This document shows, piece by piece, positions 26,001 through 33,600 of a stretch of DNA of 45,480 nt. The DNA is taken from NCBI GenBank assembly GCA_947164965.1, contig CAMUYR010000028.1, positions 1-45,480 of the forward strand, written 5' to 3'. Source of the stretch: an uncultured Prevotella sp. Its GTDB lineage: Bacteria; Bacteroidota; Bacteroidia; Bacteroidales; Bacteroidaceae. Made by a program: the position numbers and the translations under genes. The notes under the pieces are model-generated. The model searched no databases and was not told where the DNA came from. It saw nothing but the letters and a program-made list of their open reading frames with translations. Numbering within the stretch: position 1 is the stretch's first letter; the number at the start of each line of letters is the position of its first letter.

Positions 26001-27429
26001 GCTTGATGACCTTGAAGTCCACCCAGTCGTCCAGTTTACCGTCATCGCCGGTAATCTCTAAGCGATGTACGCCGGGAGCCAATACAAGCGTATTTTCGCC
26101 GGCTGTCAATACGGTACCGTCTACCTTGTAAGTCACGCTCGACGGCGTGCCGCCGTTGACCGCTATCTTCGCTGTATTAAGAGTGACGCCGTCTGCCGAC
26201 CATACCAGCTCGTTGTCATGGTACGGTTTCTCTACCTCATCTCTGTCACAGAACGCCCAGTCATTCCCTATCAGGTAAATGTTTGTCTGCGGATCCCAGG
26301 CATACGCCGTCGTATATTCCGACACCACGACGTTCAGCGTAAAGCTGTAGTCGTCGTTGTTGTTTGTGCCTGTCGCTGCTACGGTAATCGTGGCAGTCGT
26401 TCCACTGGTTTTCCCGCTATTGGTGATGTAGGTCAGCGTATTTTGTTCAGCGTCATACGAATGGTTGGCGATGACGCCGTTTGCGTCGGCTTTGGTGAAA
26501 GAATACGATGCACCGGAAGGCAATGTGGGAAGCGCCATGGTGTAGCTGCCCGACTTGTCCTGCGGAACGTACTTGGTGAAGGCATTGCCGACCAGGGGCT
26601 TCAGCGTCTTGCCATTGATGGTTGTCTTGTTCGCGTTACTGACAGTGCCGGCAGCGACAAGTGCAGTGGCATAATCGCCGCTGTAAGCCACGAAGTGCGG
26701 AACGAGTATGACACCACACGCGTAGGTGGCAACGGTCAGCTGTCCCGTCATCGCCGTCTGGGCATAGATGGTCAGACTCTGGTTGCCAGTGGCCCCGATA
26801 GTGCCATTCACCGTCAGCGCAGCACCGTCCCTCAAGATGAGGCTGGCGTCGCTTCCGATGGTGAGGTCGTAGTTGAAGGTGAAACCGCCGTCGGGTACGA
26901 TGTAGAAGCCGGTGCTCAGGCCACGCATGGTTTCGTCGAATACGTAGGCGTTGACCGTTTGCGACGCACCGCTCCCGTCGACATAGCTCACCTGCTGCTG
27001 GGCAGGCGCAGCAAATGTGGCGCTGACGGTGACGTTCGTATTCCCTTCAGCGGGCATCGTGAAGCTGTAGATGCCTGGCTTGCCAGTAACGGCATTGACC
27101 GTGATGTCGCTGGTAATGCCGGGGCCTTCTGGAGCACTGCGGCGGCCCGGGGCCTGCATGGCGTCAGAGCTGATGCTCTTCTTGACGGTGAAGGTCACAC
27201 CTATAGCGGTCTTGCCAGGTTCCGGTGTCGCCTTGACATACACGGTGGCATTGGCTGCAACGTCACCCTCAAAGCTCGTGGTACAGGCTTCGTCAGCATA
27301 GAACGCAACAGAGCCACCGGTAATCGTGCCCTGCTTGATGTTGCTTGGGCCTGGAGCGTCGGCCCACGCCTGTCCTGCGGTCATCATCATCACCGCCAGA
27401 ATGGTTAAGATTTTAATTGTCCTTTTCAT
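23017..27429 (-). CDS. Large secreted multidomain repeat protein with a Cys-rich segment
   Basis: This 1470-residue protein has a signal peptide ending TAGQAWA. An InlB-B-like start (YSFTMPAEGNTNVTVSATF near residue 130) is followed by part of the IYAQT/ADG module (about 165-240). A long central region has little internal repetition and contains a cysteine cluster, CHCPKDGDGNCTSC (near 730), unusual for this locus. Ig-like domains follow (about 880-1250). Then come a WATFC...VPEGCTAY domain ending near QGLAAHRCLLNV and the shared tail WYTLDGRKLNGKPTKKGIY...K. In place of the GEG element, the linker before the tail is a short tandem tract encoding VKEVKEVREVK. Predicted extracellular; function unknown. 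Confidence 0.83.
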   Translation of the reverse strand: MKRTIKILTILAVMMMTAGQAWADAPGPSNIKQGTITGGSVAFYADEACTTSFEGDVAANATVYVKATPEPGKTAIGVTFTVKKSISSDAMQAPGRRSAPEGPGITSDITVNAVTGKPGIYSFTMPAEGNTNVTVSATFAAPAQQQVSYVDGSGASQTVNAYVFDETMRGLSTGFYIVPDGGFTFNYDLTIGSDASLILRDGAALTVNGTIGATGNQSLTIYAQTAMTGQLTVATYACGVILVPHFVAYSGDYATALVAAGTVSNANKTTINGKTLKPLVGNAFTKYVPQDKSGSYTMALPTLPSGASYSFTKADANGVIANHSYDAEQNTLTYITNSGKTSGTTATITVAATGTNNNDDYSFTLNVVVSEYTTAYAWDPQTNIYLIGNDWAFCDRDEVEKPYHDNELVWSADGVTLNTAKIAVNGGTPSSVTYKVDGTVLTAGENTLVLAPGVHRLEITGDDGKLDDWVDFKVIKLIENDPNFVFTVTENPVRFAAPEEAEDQGLRVSPGSGLIAECKPKVKVTYNGTDVTNSENTTLWHRSNGFTYDDEALYNNDTYRTQARGITGYQSTYTLDNGQYSANMHVYNVSGSTSLDGVSRLDVVCGQLLWHHEGETINKKVDLDGVAVSSGVDGGYVYYVGINCPDFYLKDDGKVYYEDETGEQLEEANKTYTDGKDIFYAGGEAIFQYDNFICFGQYSFYLNDTNPAPLCESYKILSDIIGDCHCPKDGDGNCTSCFSQNGNTLTVCGETIEMGPYIVVGDNFILTGNRAIYNIVPSETQTTSPALFSTTIDGSTITFCGYSIDAGNRPIIKGNFWLYPLHLGKGIYIPSAYARYETEPYCYMIARSDFDVEVRRSVVSINDCKSEYKAGEDVEFTIKTCSYKYPEDKDIYKGSTGDIIVYLNNKFYETISHGGNPSHNVNLDELPAGTYQVHVVLAGDEGYQGAEATATFTVVRNDSEVTLTGKQNTAGAAFKTGDEIEYDPENPIVVNAVNDVPVSGTSWKWQISNSSDAGVVELGQTVNNSGNNAKNSEDINLKTIGLGTVKLWAGFSGNEKYNPATEAITFNVVPKPVTSPIIKLVSDETIYYDGQVKEPEVKVYYAEGKEVPDDQYTVTYQNNTDASTESSKAKIIVNSVDGALYTITNAEKEFYIQETAVTITELPTASIISDGKTLAASTLTGGKAKAGELEVEGTFAWKDATVAPTTDDSNVTEFDVTFTPDNRNYKLGECQVTLTVMPRAMLFADNTANLWATFCGEHEYEVPEGCTAYTISGISGSTVTISEITADEQDALVIMPAYTPVLIQRGENVTTPVKATFIAIGTVPASGYNAQTGLAWSEGSGFTFYGNTTDNGIAANAASCNTEGGFIYEGYNDSGIKSYVLRSGQFILVDQNQGLAAHRCLLNVSTGGMSAYQAPKKLTISKDDITGVKEVKEVREVKDDSWYTLDGRKLNGKPTKKGIYVNGGRKVVVK
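23115..23151 (-). repeat. AACTTCTTT tandem tract in the 23017 gene tail
   Basis: About four 9-bp units (AACTTCTTT/AACTTCTCT) encode the VKEVKEVREVK linker just before WYTLDGRKL. This is the same site that carries a GEG element in three paralogs. Confidence 0.85.
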
Positions 27430-27461
27430 ATCTTGTTTCTTTTTTTCTTCTTCTTTCTATT

Positions 27462-27599
27462 CTGTTAGTCCGCTTTCAGCGGAGAAATTGTTCAAAATTT
27501 AATTCAAAATTAATCAAAATAAATTTATCCCTGCATTATAGCCGTCCCTTATCAAGGGACTCTAAATGTTTAATTTCTGCCCCGACAAGGGGCACTCCC
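27462..27599 (-). repeat. Surface-locus intergenic module, copy 4
   Basis: This is a nearly identical match to 14438-14576, with the same three hairpins in the same order. It lies between the 27610 gene stop and the 23017 gene start. The AG-rich leader next to the start (reading AAGAAACAAGATATG) is also shared with other genes of the locus. Confidence 0.9.
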
Positions 27600-27609
27600 A
27601 TTACTTCCC

Positions 27610-29490
27610 TTACTTCACTACGCGCTTTACACCTTTATATATATAGACGCCCTTCTGTGTCGGCTTGCCATTCAGCTTCCGTCCATCGAGCGAGTACCAC
27701 GAGCCGTCAGAATCCGTTAAATCCGTGTAATCTGTGGTCGTAATTCCTGTTGCATCCCCGTCTTTGCTGATAGTTAGTCGGGTGGGGGCTTGGTTGCCGC
27801 TTGTCGTGACATTCAGCATACAGCGGTTGGCGGCGATGCCATTGTCGGTATCGATGAGCACGAACTCACCGTTATAGAGGCCGTAGCTCTGTCCGATAGC
27901 GTAGTTGTAGCCCGTGGTAATCTTCGCGTCGCTGGCGTTGCCGTAGAAGGTGGCGCCTGTGGCAGCTTTCGTTGTGAGGCCTGTAGTGGCATTATATCCT
28001 TCGTCGGGTACGGTACCCGTGATGACCTTGGTCGGTGTCACGACGTTGGAAATCTTCTTCAGCAGCAGGGGCGTATGCGACGGGATGACACAGTCGCCGC
28101 TGACCTCACTGATGGTCACGGTATTGCCGCTGATGGCGCTGATGGTGTATGCCGTCACGCCTGCCGGCTTCCTCCATGCCCAGTCGTCGCACCATGTGGC
28201 CCATGTCTGATTGGCAGCAAAGGGGAACGTGATGCCGGGGACGCTCACGAGCTGCGTCTCGTCAGAAGTGCTGGCCAAGTATTTCCCGTCCCCGGACAAT
28301 GCAGCGCTGACGGTGTAAGTGCCAGCCACCTGTTGGGGCAGCGTAAGGGTTCCCGTGCCGTTGACCACGGGAACGTTGTACGTCACATTGCCCATCTTCA
28401 CTTGGGCGATGGTATTGATGGCGGGCGTCACCGTCACCGTTGCCACGGCGTTACTCTCTTTAATAAGGTTGGTGCCAGTTACCGTCAGCTTCTTGGCGTC
28501 GCCAGCGTTGCTGTCGGCGTATTTGTCGTCGCCTATCGAGGCCGTCACGTCGTATGTGTCTGCCGTCAGATTGGGAATGTAGCAGGTACCCGTGCCGTTG
28601 ACGATGGCCACTTTATAGTCAGTGCCGCCCACAGTCACCGTGGCGACGGTGTTAACAGCTGCTAGGTTCTCGTCTGTCGGTGTTGCCGTCACCGTAATGA
28701 CGGCATCCTGACCTGCCGTGATGGGCGTGATGTCGGCCACAGTGAGGGTCGTCGGAATCTTGCTGACCGTCAGCGTCACCACGTTCGACTCGCATCCTGT
28801 ATATTTGTCATTCCCTGCGAAAATAGCCTTCAGCTTGTACGTACCTGCGGGTAGGTCGGTTAACGTATTCTGATAGTCTCTGGGTGACCTGTTGCCATCT
28901 TCTATTATTGACGTATCAGTAAAAGAGCCTGCATTGCCACTGACAAACCCCACTGTATAGACCTTGTCGGTAGTCTCGTCGAATGTTTCCTTGTCAGTCA
29001 GCCTGACGGTAGCGACTGCGTTAATTCCAGTATTCACATTATTTTCATTCAGCAGTCGGACTGTAAAGAATGTGAAATCGCCGACATTGATAGTCTCATC
29101 CCTCAGGCTGAGCGTTAAGGCCGTAGTCACCTTGTTGACCTGCAGCTCCTTGGCGGCGGAAGTGCTGCCTGAATACTGCTCGTTGCCGGCAAACGAAGCC
29201 GTGATGCTGTAGGTTCCCGCTGGCGGATTGGGAACATAGTAGCCGCCAACGCCACCTTCAAGGGCAACATAGAAGGACTTGTTATAGCTCGCGCCATCCG
29301 TCACCGTCAGCGTGGCAATGGCATTGATTGCTGGTTCCAGCGTAACCTTAACATAAGCATCATCGCCCACATCAATGGAGGATACAAAATCCACACTGAT
29401 AGTGGTGGCGGTCTGTGCTTGAACACTGGCAACCGTCAGCAGCATCGCTGCCAAAAGTGTATATATTCTTGTCTTCATCATATCTTTCAT
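27610..29490 (-). CDS. Secreted Ig-like repeat protein with shared C-terminal tail
   Basis: This 626-residue protein has a signal peptide ending VASVQAQ. Four Ig-like domains of about 90 residues follow (about 25-420). They share features such as VTPAINTIA, a VPVVNGTGT strand and an AGTYTVSA strand ending KY..S. After these come a WATWC...KPAGVTAY domain (about 430-570) and the tail WYSLDGRKLNGKPTQKGVY...K. The linker before the tail, ITTTDYTDLTDSDGS, is encoded by a short-word tract (27710-27745). The two possible starts, MKDMMKTR and MMKTR, are four codons apart. It follows the 29518 gene after 27 bp in the same reading frame, separated by two stops, and its first Ig strand resembles the broken C-terminus of that protein. 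Predicted extracellular; ligand unknown. Confidence 0.84.
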   Translation of the reverse strand: MKDMMKTRIYTLLAAMLLTVASVQAQTATTISVDFVSSIDVGDDAYVKVTLEPAINAIATLTVTDGASYNKSFYVALEGGVGGYYVPNPPAGTYSITASFAGNEQYSGSTSAAKELQVNKVTTALTLSLRDETINVGDFTFFTVRLLNENNVNTGINAVATVRLTDKETFDETTDKVYTVGFVSGNAGSFTDTSIIEDGNRSPRDYQNTLTDLPAGTYKLKAIFAGNDKYTGCESNVVTLTVSKIPTTLTVADITPITAGQDAVITVTATPTDENLAAVNTVATVTVGGTDYKVAIVNGTGTCYIPNLTADTYDVTASIGDDKYADSNAGDAKKLTVTGTNLIKESNAVATVTVTPAINTIAQVKMGNVTYNVPVVNGTGTLTLPQQVAGTYTVSAALSGDGKYLASTSDETQLVSVPGITFPFAANQTWATWCDDWAWRKPAGVTAYTISAISGNTVTISEVSGDCVIPSHTPLLLKKISNVVTPTKVITGTVPDEGYNATTGLTTKAATGATFYGNASDAKITTGYNYAIGQSYGLYNGEFVLIDTDNGIAANRCMLNVTTSGNQAPTRLTISKDGDATGITTTDYTDLTDSDGSWYSLDGRKLNGKPTQKGVYIYKGVKRVVK

Positions 29491-29519
29491 CTTACATCTT
29501 ACTTCTTACATCTTCCATC
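29488..29519 (-). repeat. Short-word tract between two surface genes
   Basis: The plus strand reads CTTACATCTTACTTCTTACA followed by TCTTCCATC. Units of about 7-9 bp fill almost the whole gap and include the TGA stop of the upstream gene. Confidence 0.75.
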
Positions 29520-31566
29520 ACTTTGCAATCACTGGCGAGGTCACATCCACCCCGATGGTGGTCGCCTTCTTATTGACTATCAGCGTCTTATTTTGGCACT
29601 CGCTCTGAGTGAATTTATCATCTCCTGCATAGACAGCCCTGAAATACCGGGTACCTGCGGGAAGATGACTAAATATCTTAGTACCTTGGCCACCGGTAAA
29701 TCCGAAGGTATAATTATTGTTTTCATAATTTGGAATAATCTCTAATTGTTGACGATCATATTCTGTCCCAGCCTTAATAGTGACGACAGCATCAACACTT
29801 AATGGCGTGCTGGATGCATATTTATATTCTTTTTTCTTATTTGTCGCTTCGTCGATAACGGGTCTTTGCAAACCGACCTCATTGATCTTGACGGTGACAT
29901 CGAGCGACTCGCCAACATTGATACTCGTCTTGTTGAGACTACAGGTTATTTCAGTCAAAATCTTGCAGACTTCCAGCGTGGTGGTGGCAGAAGTGCTTAC
30001 GGCGTGGTTGGCATCACCATCAAAATCTGCGGTGATGTCGTAGGCAGCCTGTGCCAAATTGGTAACATAATAGTGTCCCTCGCCGTTGACAATGGCGACG
30101 TTGTAGGGTTTAGCTTCATTAATGCCATCATCCACGCTTATCGTAACGTAGCCATTAATCTGCGGCAGCTCCGTTGTCTCGTTCGCTCCCGCAACAGGAA
30201 CCAGCGTCACCTTCACATGGGCATCGTCGCCTGAAATGAGGAGGGGATGACCATCAACGGTGGTTACTGGATCAACTATCTCCACAGCGAGACTGGTGCT
30301 GCGCTTCATGATGGCGAAGGGGATGGTGGCCGTGCCGATGTACTGGCCGAGGCCGGTCATCGTGCAGGTGTAGTTGCCGACATTCTTTGCCTCGGTCACG
30401 GCGTTTTCACCCTGCTTGTAGGCGATGGCATAATTCGCAGCGGCAAAGGCGTTCTCGCCCTGCTTGACGACAGGCACATGTGCCTCGCCGTCGTAGGTAA
30501 CTGCCGTAGCGGTCAGACCGGTAACGGCGGTTGCCGTCAGCGCAACGTCGGTGGCAGGCATGGTAAAACTGCGCTGCATGGGCTGGTTCTCTACAGCATT
30601 CAGCGTAGCGCTAGTCACCTGCACAAAGCCGTAGCCCGTGTAACTGAGCGTCACGTTGGCATTGGCGGCATATTTGTAATATCGTGTGTCGCCAATCACG
30701 AAATCGGCATCTTTATCGAATGAGAAGTCTTCGCTGCCGATGCTCACGACTGGGCTGTCAAGAGGCTTCAAAGTCTTGCCGGCAAGAATGGTTACGTCGT
30801 CGACAGTGCCGCTGACGAAAGCAGTGGTATTCTCACCGTCGTATGCCACGAAACTCTTGCCATCGACAGTCTGTAAAGTACCTTTGTAGCTGCTGGCCTT
30901 GATGAAGTCTGTGGTGTTTTTCCAGCCAATGGTGATGGTGCTGGCGTTGATGCCAGTGCCGTTGGCGTTGGTGTTGGCAGTGGCAGTGACGCTACCGCCG
31001 TTGATGATGATGTTGCCGCCGTAGTAGCTGATGGATAAGAGGGCGATGGAGTTTTCACCGTCGGTGCGGGCTGTTATGTTGCCGCCGTTAATGGTGATGG
31101 CGCCGTCGTTGGCGAAGAGAACGTGTGTGCCGATGACGTCGGCTGTGATGTTTCCGCCATTGATAGTGAGGGCGCTTACATCGATGGCCTCTTGTTCGTT
31201 GGTGTAGATGCCGAGGGCGCCCATGTCGTTGCCGAGGCTCTGACTATAAATGGTGAGGGTGTTTCCGCCGAGGATGCCGTCGCTAATCCTCGCGCTGCTG
31301 CTTCCAATGTTCATGTGGCAGCCGTCGGCGAGGATGAGGTGGACTTCGCCGTCGAGGTAGAGGCGGCCAGTGTAGTTAAGGTTCTCGCTGTTGCAGACGT
31401 ACCAGCCTGCGGTGAGGGTGGTGGCAGCGCCGCCCGTCAGCACGGTTACACCATTTGCGGTTCGTTCCACTCCGTTTTCATCGATGTACTTGACGCCATC
31501 AATAGTCTCTGCCCACGTCGTCACCGTCGTGAACAGCAGCATTATCATGAGTAATTTCTTTTTCAT
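29518..31566 (-). CDS. Secreted beta-solenoid/Ig-like protein lacking the C-terminal tail
   Basis: This 682-residue protein has a signal peptide ending TVTTWA. The WYV...HLILADG...IYSQS module (about 40-120) is followed by a beta-solenoid with LTINGGNITA, ITINGGNITA and IIINGGSVTA turns (about 130-220), an InlB-B-like region, an MBG-type domain (AVTYDGEAHVPVV near 350), and Ig-like domains similar to those of the 27610 protein. It stops at KKATTIGVDVTSPVIAK, which looks like the first strand of another Ig domain (compare TATTISVDFVSS at the mature N-terminus of the next protein). It therefore ends mid-domain and has no LDGRKL-type tail, unlike the five paralogs downstream. It may be truncated, or the two genes may derive from one. 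Confidence 0.82.
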   Translation of the reverse strand: MKKKLLMIMLLFTTVTTWAETIDGVKYIDENGVERTANGVTVLTGGAATTLTAGWYVCNSENLNYTGRLYLDGEVHLILADGCHMNIGSSSARISDGILGGNTLTIYSQSLGNDMGALGIYTNEQEAIDVSALTINGGNITADVIGTHVLFANDGAITINGGNITARTDGENSIALLSISYYGGNIIINGGSVTATANTNANGTGINASTITIGWKNTTDFIKASSYKGTLQTVDGKSFVAYDGENTTAFVSGTVDDVTILAGKTLKPLDSPVVSIGSEDFSFDKDADFVIGDTRYYKYAANANVTLSYTGYGFVQVTSATLNAVENQPMQRSFTMPATDVALTATAVTGLTATAVTYDGEAHVPVVKQGENAFAAANYAIAYKQGENAVTEAKNVGNYTCTMTGLGQYIGTATIPFAIMKRSTSLAVEIVDPVTTVDGHPLLISGDDAHVKVTLVPVAGANETTELPQINGYVTISVDDGINEAKPYNVAIVNGEGHYYVTNLAQAAYDITADFDGDANHAVSTSATTTLEVCKILTEITCSLNKTSINVGESLDVTVKINEVGLQRPVIDEATNKKKEYKYASSTPLSVDAVVTIKAGTEYDRQQLEIIPNYENNNYTFGFTGGQGTKIFSHLPAGTRYFRAVYAGDDKFTQSECQNKTLIVNKKATTIGVDVTSPVIAK

Positions 31567-31648
31567 TTTATATTGTTTTTTCGTTATTTCGACATTTCGT
31601 TATTTCGTTATTTCGATACTTCGATGTTTCGGGATTTCGATATTCCTT
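31567..31648 (-). repeat. ATTTCGTT short-word tract
   Basis: Between the zinc-finger gene stop and the first surface gene start, the plus strand is made of TTATTTCG, ACATTTCG, TTATTTCG, ATACTTCG, ATGTTTCG and GGATTTCG words, with a unit near 8 bp. No promoter is seen on the minus strand, which suggests that the surface genes are read from upstream. Confidence 0.8.
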
Positions 31649-32392
31649 TTATTTGATATTCCTTGTCCCGTTGCACTGGGGATATCCGCTGCAGCTCCAG
31701 AATTCCTGGCCGCTGTTGATGCCCTTCTTCGCGACGCGCTTAATCATCGGTTTGCCGCAGACGGGGCATGTGGGGGCGTCGGCTTCGCGGCTCTTCTCAG
31801 TGCGCGCCGCCAGTCGTTCGGCGGTAAGGCCCTCGGTGAATCCACCTTCTTCCTTGAATTCGTCAAGCAGATGCTCTATCTGTCGCCGCAGCATCTGGGT
31901 TAAGCGGTTGCAGAGCACCAGCAGGCAGTTGGCTGCCACGAGGGAGTCGTCGCCGTCGAGCCACGCATCGAACTTATGCTTTTGCGCCAGAATGTGCTCG
32001 CTACTCTGATGCAGTACGTCGTCCTTGTAGTCGGGGCGGTCCAGCTGGATGCCATTGACAGCGGCATATTCCGCCGATTTCACCGACCAAGGCGTGCTTT
32101 CGTGCAACAAGAGCCAGTTCAGATAATCGTTGGCCAACTCGGCCAGACTGGCGCGCGCCACATCCGTGAGTTTCATCTCAGTCTCCCGCGATGTAGAGTG
32201 GCGCGAGTTGCCTTCGGCAATATTGGCAGGAGCCGACCGCGCCGCCTGCGTCATCTGGTCGAACTGTCGTCCGCAGGGATCGTTGGTGCGGTTTAGGTGG
32301 CGCAAGCAAAACTGTTGCGTGCCCAACTGGATGATGTTTGCCATGATCCAGGTGTCAAGCCAGAAGTATCCGAAGTTTCTAATTTCTATCAT
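31649..32392 (-). CDS. Four-helix-bundle suffix protein with topoisomerase-type zinc finger
   Basis: This is a 247-residue soluble protein. Residues about 10-190 resemble the four-helix-bundle (23S rRNA intervening-sequence protein-like) family with the NIAEGNSRHSTSRETEMKL motif, which continues in the form known as a four helix bundle suffix protein. The C-terminal 40 residues are a C4 zinc ribbon like those at the end of topoisomerase I: CPVCGKPM, then about 20 residues, then CSGYPQC. It heads the surface-protein locus and is preceded by regulatory element A, so it is probably the first gene of the transcript. The start at 32392 gives MIEIRNFGYF; a later in-frame ATG (MANIIQLG, 17 codons in) is possible. 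Its function is unknown. The zinc ribbon suggests nucleic-acid binding. Confidence 0.82.
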   Translation of the reverse strand: MIEIRNFGYFWLDTWIMANIIQLGTQQFCLRHLNRTNDPCGRQFDQMTQAARSAPANIAEGNSRHSTSRETEMKLTDVARASLAELANDYLNWLLLHESTPWSVKSAEYAAVNGIQLDRPDYKDDVLHQSSEHILAQKHKFDAWLDGDDSLVAANCLLVLCNRLTQMLRRQIEHLLDEFKEEGGFTEGLTAERLAARTEKSREADAPTCPVCGKPMIKRVAKKGINSGQEFWSCSGYPQCNGTRNIK

Positions 32393-32435
32393 TCTTTTTT
32401 TTAATGCCTAATGGGTTGACGTTGAAATTCGGCTG

Positions 32436-32533
32436 CAAATTTAATCATTATTTTTATAATAAGGTGTACAAAAACACAAAAAGGTGTGCAAAAATAAAGA
32501 ATTAGGTGTACAAATTCTCACAATTTGTACACC
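32436..32533 (-). promoter_or_regulatory. Regulatory element A: three GGTGTACAAA boxes plus palindrome
   Basis: The element has a minus-strand -7 box TAAATTTG (32436-32443), then GGTGTACAAA boxes on the plus strand at 32463, 32483 (GGTGTGCAAA) and 32505. The third box is extended into a palindrome: GGTGTACAAATT (32505-32516), a 5-bp centre CTCAC, and AATTTGTACACC (32522-32533). No proper -33 TTTG is present, and box 1 covers that place, which suggests control by a bound activator. It lies 44 bp upstream of the 31649-32392 gene. Element B (33601-33698) has the same spacing throughout. Confidence 0.85.
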
Positions 32534-32779
32534 TAAACCTTAAATTTAAGTTAATTCCCCCGGCTTTCAGTCGCCTTCGGCGAGGAATTAGTCTTTAACA
32601 TATAATTGCCATGTAAGTGCCCATGTAATTTACCATATAATATTATTAATGGAAAATTCGTGGCTCATTCGTGGTAATTCGTGTTAAACATAAAAAATCT
32701 TTTTCTTTCAACATATAATTGCCATTTAATTGCCCATATAATTATCATGTAATTTTGAGGCCCCTTGTGGGCCGACCCC
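32534..32779. repeat. Intergenic repeats between element A and the membrane-protein gene
   Basis: No gene is seen. The span holds a hairpin-prone stretch (TTAATTCCCCCGGC...GCCTTCGGCGAGGAATTA, about 32551-32592). Two copies of the ACATATAATTGCC phrase follow (near 32598 and 32708). Between them are TTCGTGG words (32649-32682) like those at 22980-23010. A GGCCCCTTGTGGGCC palindrome lies at 32759-32773, just past the stop of the next gene, and could terminate it, although it lacks a T run. Confidence 0.7.
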
Positions 32780-33541
32780 CTATTTCTCTGCTACATCCTC
32801 CGTAGCATTTGTCCCCGCCTCGATGACCGAGCCGTAGTTGGACAGGGCGTAGTAGATATAGCAGAAGACGGCGATGCCGAGGAGCATGAGGATGATGTAG
32901 GGCAGCCGCTGCGTGGGGAACGCGGCGGTGATGGCGATGCTGCCGATGCCGAAGATGATGATGAGGTGGCAGCTGATGCGGATGGAGCGCTGGAAGCCGA
33001 TGACCATCTGGCGGTTTGCGTCGGTCCACCAGCGGGCATTGACATTGCTCTGCGGCAGATGCTTCGTGAGCGGGCGCACTCGCACGAGTGTGCGGTAGAA
33101 TGTATAGGATATCCACAGGGCGTGGGCAAAGAAAATTGAGAATTGAAAATTGAGAATTGATAATTGGGTGGCTGCCGCCGTCCAGTAGGCGATGAGGCCC
33201 AGGACGAGGATGATGACGTCACGGACGACGACATTTCTGGTGAGATAGTTGGGGTTGAGCAGCGAGATATGGCTCCAGCCGAAGAGGACGGCGGCCATGT
33301 GGAAATAGCTGACCGAGAGCGCTGAGGCGCCGGCGGGCCATGTGGTGCGCCACCCCAGTTGGCTATGAGCCACGAAGCCTGCTGCAAAGATGAGGTAGCA
33401 GAAGGCGGTGAACAATCGCGAGCGGCGGTAGACCTCGTAGTCGCGGTAGCTGGTGTTGCCATCTAAAAGGGAGCAGCCCATCACCACATTGGCGACGGCT
33501 GCTACCAGCAATACGATGTTGTACAATTCTTGTACTATCAT
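32780..33541 (-). CDS. Multi-TM membrane protein, sensor-like, without HTH
   Basis: This 253-residue inner-membrane protein has about six or seven hydrophobic segments. Its first 90 residues match the divergent regulator in layout: EVYRRSRLFTAFCYLIFAAG here corresponds to QVYNRSR-stop-LMVTGTALL there, each following one TM helix and a polar loop. It ends in a short polar tail and has no AraC-type DNA-binding domain, so it looks like a bare sensor half of that family. A loop segment, QLSILNFQFSIFFAH, is encoded by an AATTGAGAATTG word tract (33131-33166). The promoter is element B, with a -7 box at 33601-33608. Membrane location is clear. A regulatory role is inferred from paralogy and position only. 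Confidence 0.75.
   Translation of the reverse strand: MIVQELYNIVLLVAAVANVVMGCSLLDGNTSYRDYEVYRRSRLFTAFCYLIFAAGFVAHSQLGWRTTWPAGASALSVSYFHMAAVLFGWSHISLLNPNYLTRNVVVRDVIILVLGLIAYWTAAATQLSILNFQFSIFFAHALWISYTFYRTLVRVRPLTKHLPQSNVNARWWTDANRQMVIGFQRSIRISCHLIIIFGIGSIAITAAFPTQRLPYIILMLLGIAVFCYIYYALSNYGSVIEAGTNATEDVAEK
33131..33166 (-). repeat. AATTGAGAATTG short-word tract inside the membrane-protein gene
   Basis: Units AAAATTGAG, AATTGAAAATTGAG and AATTGATAATTG occur in frame. They encode the loop QLSILNFQFS between two membrane segments. Confidence 0.8.
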
Positions 33542-33600
33542 TTTGAGATTGATTAATTGGTTGAGGTCTATGGATGACCCTTTTCTATCTTTTTCCGCTG

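Noticed and set aside
9651..29490. Firm assignment of the C-terminal tails as type IX secretion signals
   Set aside because: The tails resemble the last strands of such domains, but they are shorter than the usual 70-80 residues and no secretion-system genes are in the window. I leave it as a resemblance only.
9651..32392. Diversity-generating retroelement acting on the surface genes
   Set aside because: There is no reverse transcriptase gene, no accessory protein gene, and no template/variable repeat pair with adenine-specific differences in the window.
32505..32533. Palindrome read as an intrinsic terminator
   Set aside because: Arms are AT-rich and there is no T run after the hairpin on either strand in element A. 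The exact spacing shared with element B fits protein binding better.
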